From the NCBI GenBank assembly GCA_916610825.1, contig OU744447.1, positions 22,039,962-22,103,961 on the forward strand: a stretch of DNA of 64,000 nt, in the 5' to 3' direction. The notes under the pieces are model-generated. The model searched no databases and was not told the origin of the DNA. It was given only the letters and a program-made list of their open reading frames with translations. The DNA comes from Haliclystus octoradiatus. Taxonomy: Eukaryota; Cnidaria; Staurozoa; Stauromedusae; Haliclystidae. The translations under genes and the position numbers were made by a program. Positions 11,301 through 23,100 of this stretch are shown in pieces. The stretch's first letter is position 1; each line of letters opens with the position of its first letter.

Positions 11301-13115
11301 AGATACAAAAGAGACGTGAAACAAAATTTCACCCGCATACGCGTATTGACAAGGATAAGTAGGTTGACACTGAATACAGTGCTGAATTACTAAACAAATA
11401 CAATTGAACGTTTTTAGGATGATAACCGTCTCAAAATAGCAAACTCTAAAGAACAACGGTGAACGTTTTTGACATTGGATGCCCTTTGAAAACCGGCAAA
11501 AACACCTCGATAAGTTTTTATTCACACCGTGATCACACAACCAAAATAAACCAACAATAAAATCAACTAAGATATCAAGTAGCACATCCGTAAACACAAA
11601 AAAATTAAAAGAACTACGTGTAAAATGTAAATAATCGCCTAGAAGTGATAAAAACTACGTTTGATTGCAACTAACCTTGACAGCTGCAAGACGCCGGCTC
11701 CTCGTTTTTCGTTGCTATTTGAGTTTCACAATTTTCTTCAATTTTGACATGTCCTGGCAAGTCTACAGACGAAACCGTTTTATTTTTAACGCCAGTTTCA
11801 AGTGGCTCGTGATTAACAGCAAACCTTTCGGGATCGTCCTGTTGTTGTACATTTGAGATTTCTTCTTTTTCGATTTTAATTATCGTCTTTCTGACGTGTT
11901 TAATCTCCACACTTTTCCTTTTTCGTGAATTAGGCATCGTTGTATCCCGAATAAATGTCTCCACTTGGCTAGCTGACGTCGAGTCGTGTTTGGGTGATTG
12001 TGTGCTAACTTCTTCTGTGTGAACCTTTTCGAGAAATAAACGAAAATAAAATAACCTTTGTTTAGTCCGTTAAATAACAACTATAAACCACGGACGTTAA
12101 ACCACAACAAAAACCCATCCGATCTTTTCAAAAAATGCGTGTCCACTACAATAGATTGGAATCACAAATCAGCTTAAAAACTTCAACTGGTTATAGATCA
12201 GATAAAAATAAAAACAGCCTCCAATGTATTTATCATTTGATTCATAATGTAGCATGTTAAATTGTATTTTGAAAACTTTATCATTTCACGAAAAATTCAC
12301 GTCACACGACATTCTTATTCATTGGAACAGAAGTAATAAATCTCACGAGAAACAAGAAGCGTTTTTGTTGTCAATACGTGAGCCTATTGTATGTCAAAGT
12401 TTGCCGGTGAACAAAACTATTCAATACACTGCAATAAGCGTTTGGCCTTTCATCAACAAAATTTTTGAAAACAACTTTAAGTCCTTGACATTAATCTAAA
12501 CAGAATGGAGCAAATCTAAGTTGAAGAATATGTCCTTACAATAAAGCACAAACCACTATAAATTATATTATATGAGTCATGTGCAATGGGGTGAAGACCT
12601 CGACAATCGCGACAGACAGACATTAAACAATGAACGTTTATAGAACACGCGTCTTTCCTTGTTTAGAAAATACAATAAAGTTGTATATGTACCTTGTTCA
12701 TTTTTTCATTTTCAGTAATATCTTCGATATTAGCCTGATCTTCTGTAATAACATCTCGCGATATTCTATTGGCGGCAGGACGCTGTTGTGAAATTTAAAA
12801 ATAAAACGGTAATAAGTCCATCCGCAAATTGAACAAAGCATACAGCCCTATTCTCATTACTATCTAATATGACGAAACGAAATAATGTAAATTAAAGAGA
12901 TAGCTGCTTACCTTGATAGATTTCAATGATTCACATTTTCTTAGCTTACAAATTTGATGGCCAGTTTTTCTATTCAAACATTGTTTACAAGAGCCACAAT
13001 TTTCTTTCATTCTGCATGGTTCACATGTGCCACATCGACGTCGTTTTTTGTGCACCGCAGATAAACTACATAGATTATTGGCCTCATCATCACTTTTATT
13101 TGAAATAGAATCCAT
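3273..13115 (-). CDS. TET: TET methylcytosine dioxygenase (complete, 10 coding exons)
   Basis: Exons in transcript order: 13115-12912, 12782-12693, 12024-11676, 10111-10027, 9439-9346, 8547-8339, 7432-7285, 7027-6938, 6081-5944 and 5321-3273. All have AG/GT borders and consistent phase, giving 1151 residues. TET enzymes use Fe(II) and 2-oxoglutarate to oxidise 5-methylcytosine in nuclear DNA. Domains: CXXC finger at about 23-66, Cys-rich region from about 211 ([14 protein letters not shown]), then a double-stranded beta-helix. Iron ligands are H457 and D459 (AHSHKD) and H708 (ALTHGS); R736 in [11 protein letters not shown] is the expected 2-oxoglutarate arginine. About 200 low-complexity residues separate the two halves of the core, as in other TETs. 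The start Met is preceded by an in-frame TAG. Unusual points are the very short N-terminus and a tail of about 385 residues after the core. Nothing is broken. Confidence 0.93.
5944..6081 (-). CDS. TET: TET exon 9: HxD iron-binding motif
   Basis: It encodes [27 protein letters not shown] and QNMNHG. H457 and D459 are the first two facial-triad iron ligands, corresponding to the HRD of vertebrate TETs. Phase is 0 at both ends. Confidence 0.92.
6696..6868. mobile_element. hAT-like miniature element, copy 1
   Basis: The ends are CAGGGTCCAACAAAAG and a diverged complement ending ACTCTG. An 8-bp target duplication flanks it: CTCACAGC (6688-6695) and CTTACAGC (6869-6876), 7 of 8 matching. CAGGG termini with 8-bp duplications are typical of hAT elements. 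It lies in the TET intron between exons 8 and 9. Confidence 0.8.
6938..7432 (-). CDS. TET: TET exons 7 and 8: catalytic core
   Basis: Exon 7 (7432-7285) contains [23 protein letters not shown] and PRKVKL, close to the vertebrate TET block with CACQG and SMYYNGCKFA. Exon 8 (7027-6938) contains [12 protein letters not shown]. They are joined in phase 0 and lead straight into the HxD exon. Confidence 0.9.
7917..8280. repeat. Interspersed repeat, copy 1 (GTAGACGG family)
   Basis: It begins GTAGACGGTGTCGCCCTACC and matches 40011-40400 along most of its length with scattered substitutions and short indels. No open frame, tRNA-like promoter box or clear terminal repeat was found. The class is unknown. 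Confidence 0.75.
8339..8547 (-). CDS. TET: TET exon 6: Cys-rich domain and start of catalytic fold
   Basis: It encodes [22 protein letters not shown], a hydrophobic strand, [12 protein letters not shown] and HGTPTVRRC. These align in order with the vertebrate TET segment containing HTCEAAV, ADKLY and TNRRC. The acceptor is TTGAAG|ATT and the donor GACAG|GTAATG, phase 2. Confidence 0.9.
8695..8850. mobile_element. hAT-like miniature element, copy 2
   Basis: It runs from CAGGGTCCGACAAAAG to TCGCACCCTG, with imperfect inverted ends of about 40 bp (ATCCTAGATTCC against GGAATCCTAGAGG). The flanks AGTAAGAA (8687-8694) and AGTAAAAC (8851-8858) look like an 8-bp target duplication. It is in the TET intron between exons 5 and 6. 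Confidence 0.78.
8913..9115. mobile_element. Mariner/pogo-like miniature element (TTAATAT family)
   Basis: The ends are AGTCGAACTTGCTTAATAT and ATTAACCGAGTTTGACTGTA. An inverted-orientation relative is at 44895-45080 and a diverged one at 20114-20281. A CAGTC...GACTG terminus beside TA fits Tc1/mariner/pogo derivatives. Inside, GCGAGGTGGGATATTAA is repeated. Confidence 0.75.
9346..10111 (-). CDS. TET: TET exons 4 and 5: Cys-rich domain
   Basis: Exon 4 (10111-10027) carries [14 protein letters not shown] and exon 5 (9439-9346) carries [13 protein letters not shown]. These match the order of the vertebrate TET Cys-rich segment (FYTHLGA, then GCPIAKW). Phases 1, 2 and 0 join them correctly to exons 3 and 6. 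Confidence 0.88.
11676..12024 (-). CDS. TET: TET exon 3: charged linker leading into the Cys-rich domain
   Basis: It encodes about 116 mostly charged, probably disordered residues with basic stretches (NSRKRKS, a possible nuclear signal) and ends in CSCQG, the first cysteines of the TET Cys-rich region. The acceptor is GAAAAG|GTT and the donor CAAG|GTTAGT. Exon 2 (12693-12782) supplies 30 acidic residues before it. Confidence 0.82.
12912..13115 (-). CDS. TET: TET exon 1: start codon and CXXC zinc finger
   Basis: It encodes 68 residues. The finger contains CGTCEPC, CGSCKQC and [10 protein letters not shown], giving the eight zinc-binding cysteines of a CXXC domain. It resembles the TET1/TET3/CXXC4 type rather than the KFGG-containing MLL/DNMT1 type. 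CXXC fingers bind CpG-containing DNA. The donor is AAG|GTAAGC. An in-frame stop (TAG, 18 bases upstream) supports this Met, although a longer isoform from an upstream exon is possible. Confidence 0.9.
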
Positions 13116-16100
13116 AATGATAAAATTGGTCTATCTCTTACTGTATAAATGCTGATAAATGATTGAGCGTGGGGTTTGTATGTGTTCGTTGTCACCTCGA
13201 ATGGTGTTTTACGCGCGTTCTACCACCCGCTTTGAACCGCGGTGTCTTCCTGGTGTCAAATAAACTTGAACATAAAAATATGATCCGTATTTCAAAACTA
13301 AATAATCCAATCTCCAAGATAAATTTCAAACCAGATATAAGTTCATATTATGCTTTAGTGCACTGAATTGACGATACTTTAATTATAATTAGATCGGCTA
13401 AGCTTTTCTTTTTCCTATCAGTCACGAGGCGTGTTGGCAAAGAAAATTCACACATTGGCAGTTTTCTTTCTGAACAGGCAATAAAGTCAAGGCCGCAACA
13501 AGCATCACACAGTCGAAAAGAACCACTTGACAGCTCCGATCAGACAAACTGATATTAATTGATAAGTGTCGTCGGACTATTTCGATTTTCAACACACTTG
13601 GAAAGTCGTAAACCAAACACTTTGATCTTGATTGCAGATATGATGAATTCGCCTTGACTTAAAACTAACAACGTTGCTATGACCTTTCACAAAGCGCAAT
13701 CTATGACGGCTTGTGTTGAACGGTTTTTAAAAACAGCAATGCAACTATCATTTTGACATCTATTCAAAGCTAAACAATTACTTCTTGATCGTGGTTTGTT
13801 GCCGCTCTTTGTCAAAAGGCGGTCTCCCCGACAGACGAACAATAACTTTGAAGAGTAATTCCATCTAACGACACAACGCCACATAAGCGATCTTATCTGC
13901 AAATCATACACACGTGATCAGTTATTTTTCGTACGAGCTAAATAAAACCTTTGAAATATTTTCATGACATTATAAAGCATCCGGACCCATTGATTGGCGG
14001 GGCTTCGCCCCTTCCAAGTAATGCGCCATTCAAATTATTCAAATTATTCCTCGCATCTTGGAATTTTTGCAACCAGAATAATACCCACTATATATATATT
14101 TATTAGTTTGTACTTTATATACATTTGCAGACATTGGAAAACAACAAATTTCTTATTACCGTCATTACATAATTGAAACATATTCATGTTACATTCATTT
14201 TAAGCAATTATACGATTATATAATTTTTTTGCTGAGTTCAATAAGCCGTTATCAGCTCTTCCATTCCTCCTGCAACTTAGCTTTACGGTGTAAATAATAA
14301 TGTTCATTTCTCCCTGTAGTGGATCGTTATAAAGACCGTTTTAGTCATACCTGGTTCAAGTAGGCCATCCTATTTTAGGCATTTACTTTTATTTCCTGAG
14401 ACTGTTTGGACACCTTTGCGCAGAATATTTTGCTGCATATAACACTATTTTAGGCACCGTAAAATACATTTTTATATGCAGCACTGGGTTGTGTATTTAA
14501 TTTGAAAGAGTGAGACACGCCTATTTTATGGCAAATAGTGAGCCAATAGTAACCGCTCTTAAATAGTAGTCTTTTAAATAAATCAAGTCCTGCAAGTTCA
14601 TATAGCGAAAATGTTCACGTTGCGTTGAAGAAATACCGAAGTTCAAATTGTTTAGCAACAATCAATAATGGAACAATCATGGAAACAACTATGAAGAGGA
14701 ATAGGCACCTGGAAAGAGTTTGGTGTTAAATAAACAGCTTCTGTTACTTTGGCACTTCATTGATTTGCTTCACTAATCCCGATGTTATCTGATGCAAAGA
14801 ATTGTTGCGAGCGGAGCGAGGAAGAAAATTTGGATTATTGTTTACTGATTAATTTCATTATATTTTTCAGGATAATGTTACGTATATAACCCACGAAATA
14901 CCGAATGACTGAATAATTTCATAGCAAAGAGATATAAGAAATAGCTTGATCTGCCCGAAAATCGGCCTAAAAAATTCCACTTACACATTTGGGTCAATGT
15001 AACAGTGCCCATGTCATCACAGTCGTAATCTTTTTAGACTTTCAAGTATAAAGCGTGTAGCTGAGTTCTGGATTTTTTATATTGCAAAATGGGTGGGGGT
15101 GGAATCGCCAAAATGATTTAGCGATATAGCAACAATTATTATTGCATAAAATTATGAATATTAGATTGGAACATGATAAGAAGAAGGCTTGCGAGTAGGC
15201 TTACAATGCATAGTATACTCCTGTTCACTAAACTGTTTTTGTGAAGTGTTGAATTTTATTAATACACAGTAAATTTCCAGAACACTTTCATTCATTGTAA
15301 CACAAAAAACTTGTAATTTGTTGATTTGCCCGAAAAATTGCCTGAATTTTTTTTCTCAGATGCGTTTGGGGGGCAATTCCCCCCCCCCGCCCCCCAGCTC
15401 CTACGCCTATGATTTCAACTTCCCACGGCTTCACTAGACAAATTGTTTCACCATGGAAGTACTCTATTTACGTAACAAAATGTTATTAACGGTGGGGGCT
15501 ATGATGATGGGGTAAAAGGTGGCGGGGATAAGGTGTTATGATACAACACACTGACATACTGCCCTAGCTATTCCAAGTATCGTATGTTCCGTTCCAAGAA
15601 GCACAACTATGTCGATAAATCTGGATTTTATTATACTGCTTCAGTATCAGTGTGTTGCAGGCACGACCGTAAATCATAAGGAGTTCAACACCACCACCAC
15701 CCCTCCCCCCTCGATCAACAATACATTTTGATGGTATATCTCGAGCAATTTTGAGACAAAAAATTGCGCAATCATGCAATTTTGAGAGTTATGCAGTTTA
15801 AAGCTTCAAGCTTCCAAATATGCAAGCGGCCACGCCTTTTTTCGGGCATCAAAGTTTTCTGGATCTCAAAAGCCTTCCTTTATTTCTCTGTCGACAAGGA
15901 TGACAAAATACCTCCGGCAAATCAGATCTCAACTCAAAAATGTTGTCTCAAATTAACATGCAAAAAACAAATAAGAGTCAGTGACATTATTCATTTGCAT
16001 AAAAGTTTGCAAAAGCCTGGGTTTGCAAAATGGCATCTTTCGAAAGTAGAGAGAGGAGCTGCTAGCAGCACGGCTAATTACTGAACTGACATTACTACAG

Positions 16101-16333
16101 TAGACTAAACTTCTTACCGTGGTAGGTAAAGTATATACAGTTCCACACACCCCGGATCCCGTCCGGATCACATAACATTTTATAATTAGCCAGACCCAAC
16201 GATGGATGATTCTATCCACAAATTTGTTATCTATCGATATGTATAATTATATTGAATAGAGAATGGAAACCTCTGATTTATGATACTTGACCCCTGCACA
16301 ATGATATAACCAGTACAAAATTGGGCGGCAAAA

Positions 16334-16678
16334 TTGATATGTGGAAAGCGAAAGTTTGATAGAATGGAAGACGCACTTGAACGACTGGGATGGCTCTCTA
16401 TCAGCCACATGTCACATCTCTGTACTGCACGTACAGCCCATCAATCTAAATCAGGAATATATGGTTCAGAATTAAAGACTTTATTTAATAAAAGTAACCA
16501 CAAATATATTACAAGAAAAAACATGTACATTCTCCCGCGCGTCCATACTAACCGTGGTAAACGATCATTCAGCTTTCGAGGTGCACAATCACTAAATAAA
16601 TATTACAAATACGATTCATACAATATAATTAAATATAAACAAGAAATTAAAGATACACTATATTCTCAATCAAACTAA
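16334..16678 (+). pseudogene. LINE (non-LTR retrotransposon) C-terminal fragment
   Basis: A 114-residue open frame ends in RVHTNRGKRSFSFRGAQSLN, the pattern seen after the reverse-transcriptase domain of jockey/CR1-type LINEs (LPxVRTxxGKRSFxYRGAxxWN). Upstream reverse transcriptase is missing, so this is a 5'-truncated copy. A TTCTA microsatellite lies about 145 bp downstream and may mark the original 3' tail. Confidence 0.72.
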
Positions 16679-16822
16679 TTATTAGACGACGATGACGCCG
16701 TCAGACATCAAAAAACGACTGCTTAACAATAATGCCTTATATAACACATACATGTAATCAAATAGAACAAAAAGCAAAAATCATGTATCATAGTTGTTTA
16801 TATGTCTTTAACTAAACTATTT

Positions 16823-16849
16823 CTATTCTATTCTATTCTATTCTATACT
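16823..16849. repeat. (TTCTA)n microsatellite
   Basis: About five perfect TTCTA units, at the 3' side of the LINE fragment. Confidence 0.9.
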
Positions 16850-16952
16850 TATTTCTAAGCGCGTCTTAGATCACAGTGATCCAGATGAAATAGACTGACT
16901 ACGTGCCGCAACGAAACAAAGCAAAGACAAAGACGACTGAGTTCATGAGAGT

Positions 16953-17050
16953 TAGCCTGCGCGCAGACCTTACTTGAAAACCTTTCTTCCTCGTTAGTAT
17001 CCTTTCTAACAAGGAAGAAAGGTTTTCAAGTAAGGTCTGCGCGCAGGCTA
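16953..17050. mobile_element. TAGCC hairpin element, copy 1, with 8-bp target duplication
   Basis: A 98-bp near-perfect palindrome running from TAGCCTGCGCGCAGACC to its complement ending GCAGGCTA. It is flanked by ATGAGAGT on both sides (16945-16952 and 17051-17058). The loop is TATCCTTTCTAAC-like. It sits about 150 bp upstream of the agmatinase start codon, so it may lie in the promoter or 5' UTR. Confidence 0.9.
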
Positions 17051-17197
17051 ATGAGAGTTTTCTTTTGATATGAAACTCGATACCAGTGTATCACTGCATC
17101 CAACGGTGGTTATACAGCGTTCCGCTCAATTTTATCGTTGATTTGAGCATTCGAATCATTGATACTCATCAAAGCAGTATCAACATCAGTGTACAGA

Positions 17198-20100
17198 ATG
17201 TTTAAAATTTGTTCACAGCAACTTGTGCGGAGGAGAACTTGTAATGTCTTGATTGCACACAGGTTTTATGCATCTGGTAAATACAATGCACCGATTTCAG
17301 CTGCTGTTTTGCAACGGTCTGGAGGAATCGCTTCTTTTCAACGCTTACCAGTTCAAGAAACTACAAAAGGTACTATAAATATATACGATATGCAAGATTG
17401 TGGTTAGCCAGCGTCCAGACTAAAACGTTTCTGAAGGAAAGTTTACACTTTCCTTCAGAAACGTTTTAGTCTAGATGCAGGCTAGATTATGGTGGGATAA
17501 GTTTATTTTGCACGTGTACAATTTTCATGGCGGTTTAGATATCGTTTCTGAAGGAAAGTTTACACTTTCCTTCAGAAACGTTTTAGTCTAGATGCAGGCT
17601 AGATTATGGTGGGATAAGTTTATTTTGCACGTGTACAATTTTCATGGCGGTTTAGATATGTAGGAAAATGGTTTTTAAATGCCTAATTGGGGCTGGTATG
17701 CGGGCTAATTTCATCATGGCATTCTATTCCGTACCAACTGGCCACTGTGTCTGTACCACCTGTTATAAAGCTTAAAAGACCAGTTGGAATCAGTAGTTTC
17801 ATATATTGTTAGAACTCAATATACGGTGGGTCTAAACAGCGGAAGCGCGGAAGTGCGGAAATCATTGTTTTAAACTCGTGGCTTTTTAGAGATTGCAGAA
17901 TCATCATGCGCGGCGATTCTATTGTCACGCTCTGCGATAGTCTTCTATACCTTTTAATCTTTTATTGATTAATACGATACACTATGAGGATTGTTGCCTG
18001 CATGCTAGTTTTACAAAGTTATAGTGTTTAATATTTTGATTATCGTTGATTTAACATATTTGTCACTTCAGCATAGAATGATCACGAATACCTGTAATTG
18101 GATCGAAACCATCGTTCGTCACATCGCGTCTCATAGATAGATATCTACCGCAGCCAACATCAAGGAGTAATTAGGAGAAAACTTGATAATTTAACTACCA
18201 ATAGATTTCACACAAATATTTCCTGTCCTTTCCAATTGATAATTTGATGAATATATAGATGGGGATCACATTATTTAAGAAATATGCTTTGGAACTGACT
18301 TGAACCCTGGTGGAATTGGAACTTGAATTTGAATTGGGTCTCAATTTGAAATCATTTACTTCTCGATTCTCTTCGATCCAAATCCATTTGATCTATTCTG
18401 ATATCAAATACCAATTCGAAGAAAATGGCTTTGTTAAAAATAACAATTGAAAGCGCATATTTGTATAAAATCACTTGGCAGTTAAATATTAAGTACATAA
18501 TTTAGATTAAAGCTATAGAACGTCATATAATCATATTTATGCAATATTTTAACTTTCATTGTTTTCTCCTAATTACTCCTTGACTTTGATTGCGGTAGAT
18601 ATCTATCTATTAGACGCGATTGAAAAACGATAATTTCGATCCAAGTACAGGCTCTGATCATTCTATGCTGAAAAGACAAATAAATGTTAAATCAACGATA
18701 ATTGAAAAATTAAATTTAAACACTATAATTTCGTAAAAGTAGCATGCAAGCAACAATCCTCATAGCGTATCGTATTAATCATTAGAAATTGGAAGGTATA
18801 GAAAGACTATCGCAGATCGTGATAATAGTATCGCTGCATGTGAAGATTCTGCAATCTCTAATAAGGCGTCAGCTTGAAACAATGATTTCCGCGCTTCCCG
18901 CGCACTTCCGCGCTTCCGCTGTTTAGACCCATCGAAATCTCTAGCCATTCCATGTGCTACCAGTCTTTTGAAGTAGCCTCCTCTACATTATTAGTATTCA
19001 TATTACAACAAAGGCACATAAATGGCAAACATTACAACACCACTAGCCTCATTCCATCAGGGCATTCATTTCGTCATTGGAGCGCCGCGCGGAAATGAGG
19101 GCCGTGATGGAATGAGGCTACAACACCACCTGAATAGGTCACTGACGTAATCAAATAGGGTATAAGAGAGTTTGTAGTCGTCACCTGAACTAGTAATAAT
19201 ATACCAATGATGTTATATAGGTCTTGATGCTTGCTACGTTGGAGTGCCATGTGATGCTGGGACAACAAATCGGTCAGGGTGTCGTATGGGACCGCGTTCG
19301 ATTCGAGCTGAATCTGTCCTCGTTAGAAAATACAACGGAGCAACCGGTAAGATAGCGATGACGAGAATTTGATCTGCAATGGGAAATCGGGAATCTGGGA
19401 GGAAATTAAGAATGAGCCTCGCCGGATGCCACTATGATGCCACTATCAAATTATTACCTGGATTCGAGACCGGTGATATTTTGTTGATTAAAATGGTCAC
19501 TTTTATGTAAAAGATTTGACGGCTATATATAGCTCCGCGCTTAGATATCTACTTTAAATTGTTAAAGCTATTAGCTACATCGAGTAGAAAACTCTAAAAA
19601 ACCTGACACGGCACAAATTTCGATTTGTATCCCATTTAATTATTAATTAATCTTATCATCAAACTTGGAAAACAATAACAATTTACAAGCCAACAAAATA
19701 ATCGATTTATTTTCCAAGATGCAAGCATGGAAGTTGTTGACATTCGAAATGCGAAATTGTATAGTAGTTGTCTCTTGTACCATGAAGCGATAAACTATAC
19801 TGTATTTTTGATTTTTGCAGATAAAAGTTTCATTTTTATAAATATGGCTAGAATAATAATAATTAAGCGAAAATGACATAATGAGTAATATGTATCAACT
19901 ATAAACTCAAGGCACATCAGGATTGCAAATACTAATGAGACTATGTGAATAAAGTCGTAATTATAATTTATCATTTATCGTTGGAATTTGCTACGATATG
20001 CTGTATTTCTTATCCGTCCATTCATATAGGTTTGCTTCTTAATATACATAATTGCTATGATACCGTTCAGTTCAGTATACTTCTGTAAGAGTAACCCCGA

Positions 20101-23100
20101 GCCGATAGTAATACAGTCAAATTTACTTAAAATCCCCCTTCAGTCCAGCTTCCCCACGCATTAAGCGAAGCCGGGAAATATAAAAGCTTATTGGAAGTGG
20201 AATGAATCCAGCCATGGAGATTTATACATCGTGGGATGGTGAAATAATCAAAGTGAGGGCACTATTAAGCGGTTTCGACTGTCGGAATTTATAATTAAAT
20301 TGAAGTTGCTAGCTTTAGGCTAAATATGGGTGTTTATTCTGAACAAAAATGCTCACTTCAGGGGTGGCACCAGGATTTCCCCGACGAGGGGGCTGGCATC
20401 CCCGACAGGGGGGCTATGCCAAATTTCCACGTTACGTAGAAACACATTTGGCAATAGTCTCTAATACTGGAATGGAGCTAATTCCTATTTATTATTTAAT
20501 TCCTAACAAAAATGCTCATTTCAATATGTGTGTATAACATATAGCGTGACTTTAGTTGAATATTTGTAGTTAATAAAATAATAATAATATATGGCGAAAG
20601 AGTCAAAGAATACACATTCTTTACTGTTACTCAAGTTTCACGCTTTTCACAGCGATCTTCAGACAGATTTTTTACTCAATCTTGGGATTGAGTAAAAAAT
20701 CTGTCTGAAGATCGCTGTGAAAAGCGTGAAACTTGAGTAACAGTAAAGAATGTGTATTCTTTGACTCTTTCGCCATATATTATTATTATTTACCGCTCAG
20801 TCAAATGAAGACATAGAGCCCTATATTATCTGCTATTAGATAAACATAAATTTTATTATTAGTTAATAAAATAATAATAATTAATGATATTATATATGCG
20901 GATAGTGTGATAAGATAACTATTTTTGTCATTGACAGCTGCCGCCTATACTGTAGCCTAGTTGCTTCAGACAGACCGTATAGGCAATACAGACTCTCAAT
21001 ACCATGAAAATTTATAGAAACAGCTATAGAGTCTGCGAAACGCCACAACGGCATTGCCTGATAAAAACTGTGATATTAAATGGGTTTTATAAAACACTAT
21101 AACATTCATGGAATGATAACATTTCAGACTAAATAATGATAACACGTATATCTGCCTGTTTCTTCCTATATTTTCTATCATTTTGTATACAGGTGCAAAT
21201 CCGTTTGAATCGTTACAAGTGGCAGATATAGGTGATGTAAATTTTAATATTTTTAATCTTCAAGAAGCATGTGGACAGATAACAGAGCAATATTCAGGAA
21301 TAATTAAAGATGGCTGCATTCCATTAACACTGGGTGGTGATCATACGATATCATATCCTATATTAAAAGCTATCAAGGTTTGTAATCGCTCATTATCGTC
21401 AGCAAGACGGCGACATCAGAACATTGCCCCTTGGCTATGCCTTCCGTGAGCTAAACCTTTAACTAAAATTCTCATTTTCCCGCAATGAAGTTTTGAAAGA
21501 ACATTTTACAAAAGTTTTGATAAAGGTTTGTTGAAGCTTAGATTTTTGAAAATAAAGGAAAATGAAAATAAATTCTTCATTTTTGAGTTTGAGACTGAGT
21601 CGATCACTATTTATCGATTAGTTTTAACTAAATTAGTATTATTTGTATTAGAGACATGAGAATGAGAGTCAAAAATTAAACGTGCTCAGAATTACGAATT
21701 ACGCTACTTCAAGTTTCACATCGATAAGGTGACCATCAAGCGATTTATTTCAGCTAAATAAATCGCCAGATGATCACCTTATGGTGTTAAACATGAAGTA
21801 GCGTAATTCTAGCATGCTTCATTTTTACTCTCATTCTGTAAATGCTCTGATTGATTTTATTGAGCACTATACCAATAACTTGTGTGGAACAATCCAACTA
21901 TTATTATTATGATGATTATATTATTACTATGAGAAACATTAGAAACTTCTTAAATTTCCACTTAGCCGTATTCGGGTCGAAATTCTTACTTCGGCCTAAT
22001 TTACCTTAGTGTAGTGGTTGGGGCGGCGCTGGACCACGGCCCGCAGGGTTGTTTGGGGCTCGATCCCTGGCAGGAGCACTATTAGTTGACGTCAGGAAGG
22101 GCATCTGTCCATTAAACTCACACGCGCTTCAACAAAGATTACCAAACTAACCAACCACCCCGGTGAAAAAAACGCTTTCAGCTTACCTGGCTTGTGGCTA
22201 AATGATAAATGCAACATAATTACATGTCATTCCTAGCTTCATAATACCAGCTTGAGCTTGTTCAAGGTATACTGCACCGTGACATGACTTGTCTAATGTC
22301 TAATATATACACCTAGGAGAAATATGGTAAAGTTGGACTGATCCATGTAGATGCCCATCTTGATACGTCTGAAGCGTTTCTTGGATCTCGTATTCATCAT
22401 GGTAGTCCGTTCCGTTGTGCTGTTGAGGATGACCTTCTTGATACAGATCGTGTTATTCAAATTGGTATCAGGGGCTCGAAAGCATTGGAAGATGAGGATG
22501 ACTTTTCAAAATCAACCGTGAGTATTGGTATACAGTATATGCTAGCCTCGTATGACCCTCTCTTTCTCGTGATCTCCGATCACGGTCTCAATCAAATTGA
22601 AATGAGTGTCTCCAAACTCCTAATGTTTTGCAGCGGCCACATGTCTATCGTGGTCACTCTAGATGTGTCTAAAATAGTATTTCTATTGAATCAACCCTGT
22701 ATATAAAGGCCACCTGCACACAGTGGTCAATTGATGTATCTCTCGTAGCTGGTTGTTAAACACAGGTTTCACTGTATTAGATGTCTAAATTTTAATGTTC
22801 GTACCTAGCTTAATATGGGTACCAAATTATTGAAAACAGTTGCCAATATTTTGCTAGACATTGAAATTCTAAACCTATACTCCATAATGTCTATAGAATT
22901 AAACATATTAAGATACAGATGAATCTGCACCGTTTATATTATGTGTGTTATTCAAACTTATTTCTATCTTTGTGAAAGTTAATTATAGAGTACTTGATTT
23001 TCCTGAAAATGGCACAGCTCATGTTCTGCAATTATATGATTGTATGTATGACGTTATTTATCAGGGTTTCAGAGTTGTCTATTCTGAAGATTGTTGGCAT

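Larger units (their letters stand above)
13116..17197. other. Head-to-head spacer between TET and agmatinase
   Basis: About 4 kb with no host gene I can support. It should hold both promoters and 5' untranslated exons. Contents: a GC-rich tract at 15369-15402 ending in a repeat tail (CCCCCCAGCTCCTACGCCTA), a LINE 3' fragment at 16334-16678 and a hairpin element at 16953-17050. The rest looks featureless. Confidence 0.55.

Noticed and set aside
11259..11597. 112-residue minus-strand open frame in the TET intron before exon 4
   Set aside because: It has several cysteines and hydrophobic runs but no domain pattern and does not fit TET exon phase.
13687..13911. Short minus-strand frame upstream of TET as a possible 5' exon
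   Set aside because: There is no TET-like sequence, and the first CXXC exon already has its own Met behind an in-frame stop.
22010..22080. Functional tRNA gene
   Set aside because: Boxes are present but stems do not pair well and the sequence continues into a SINE body.
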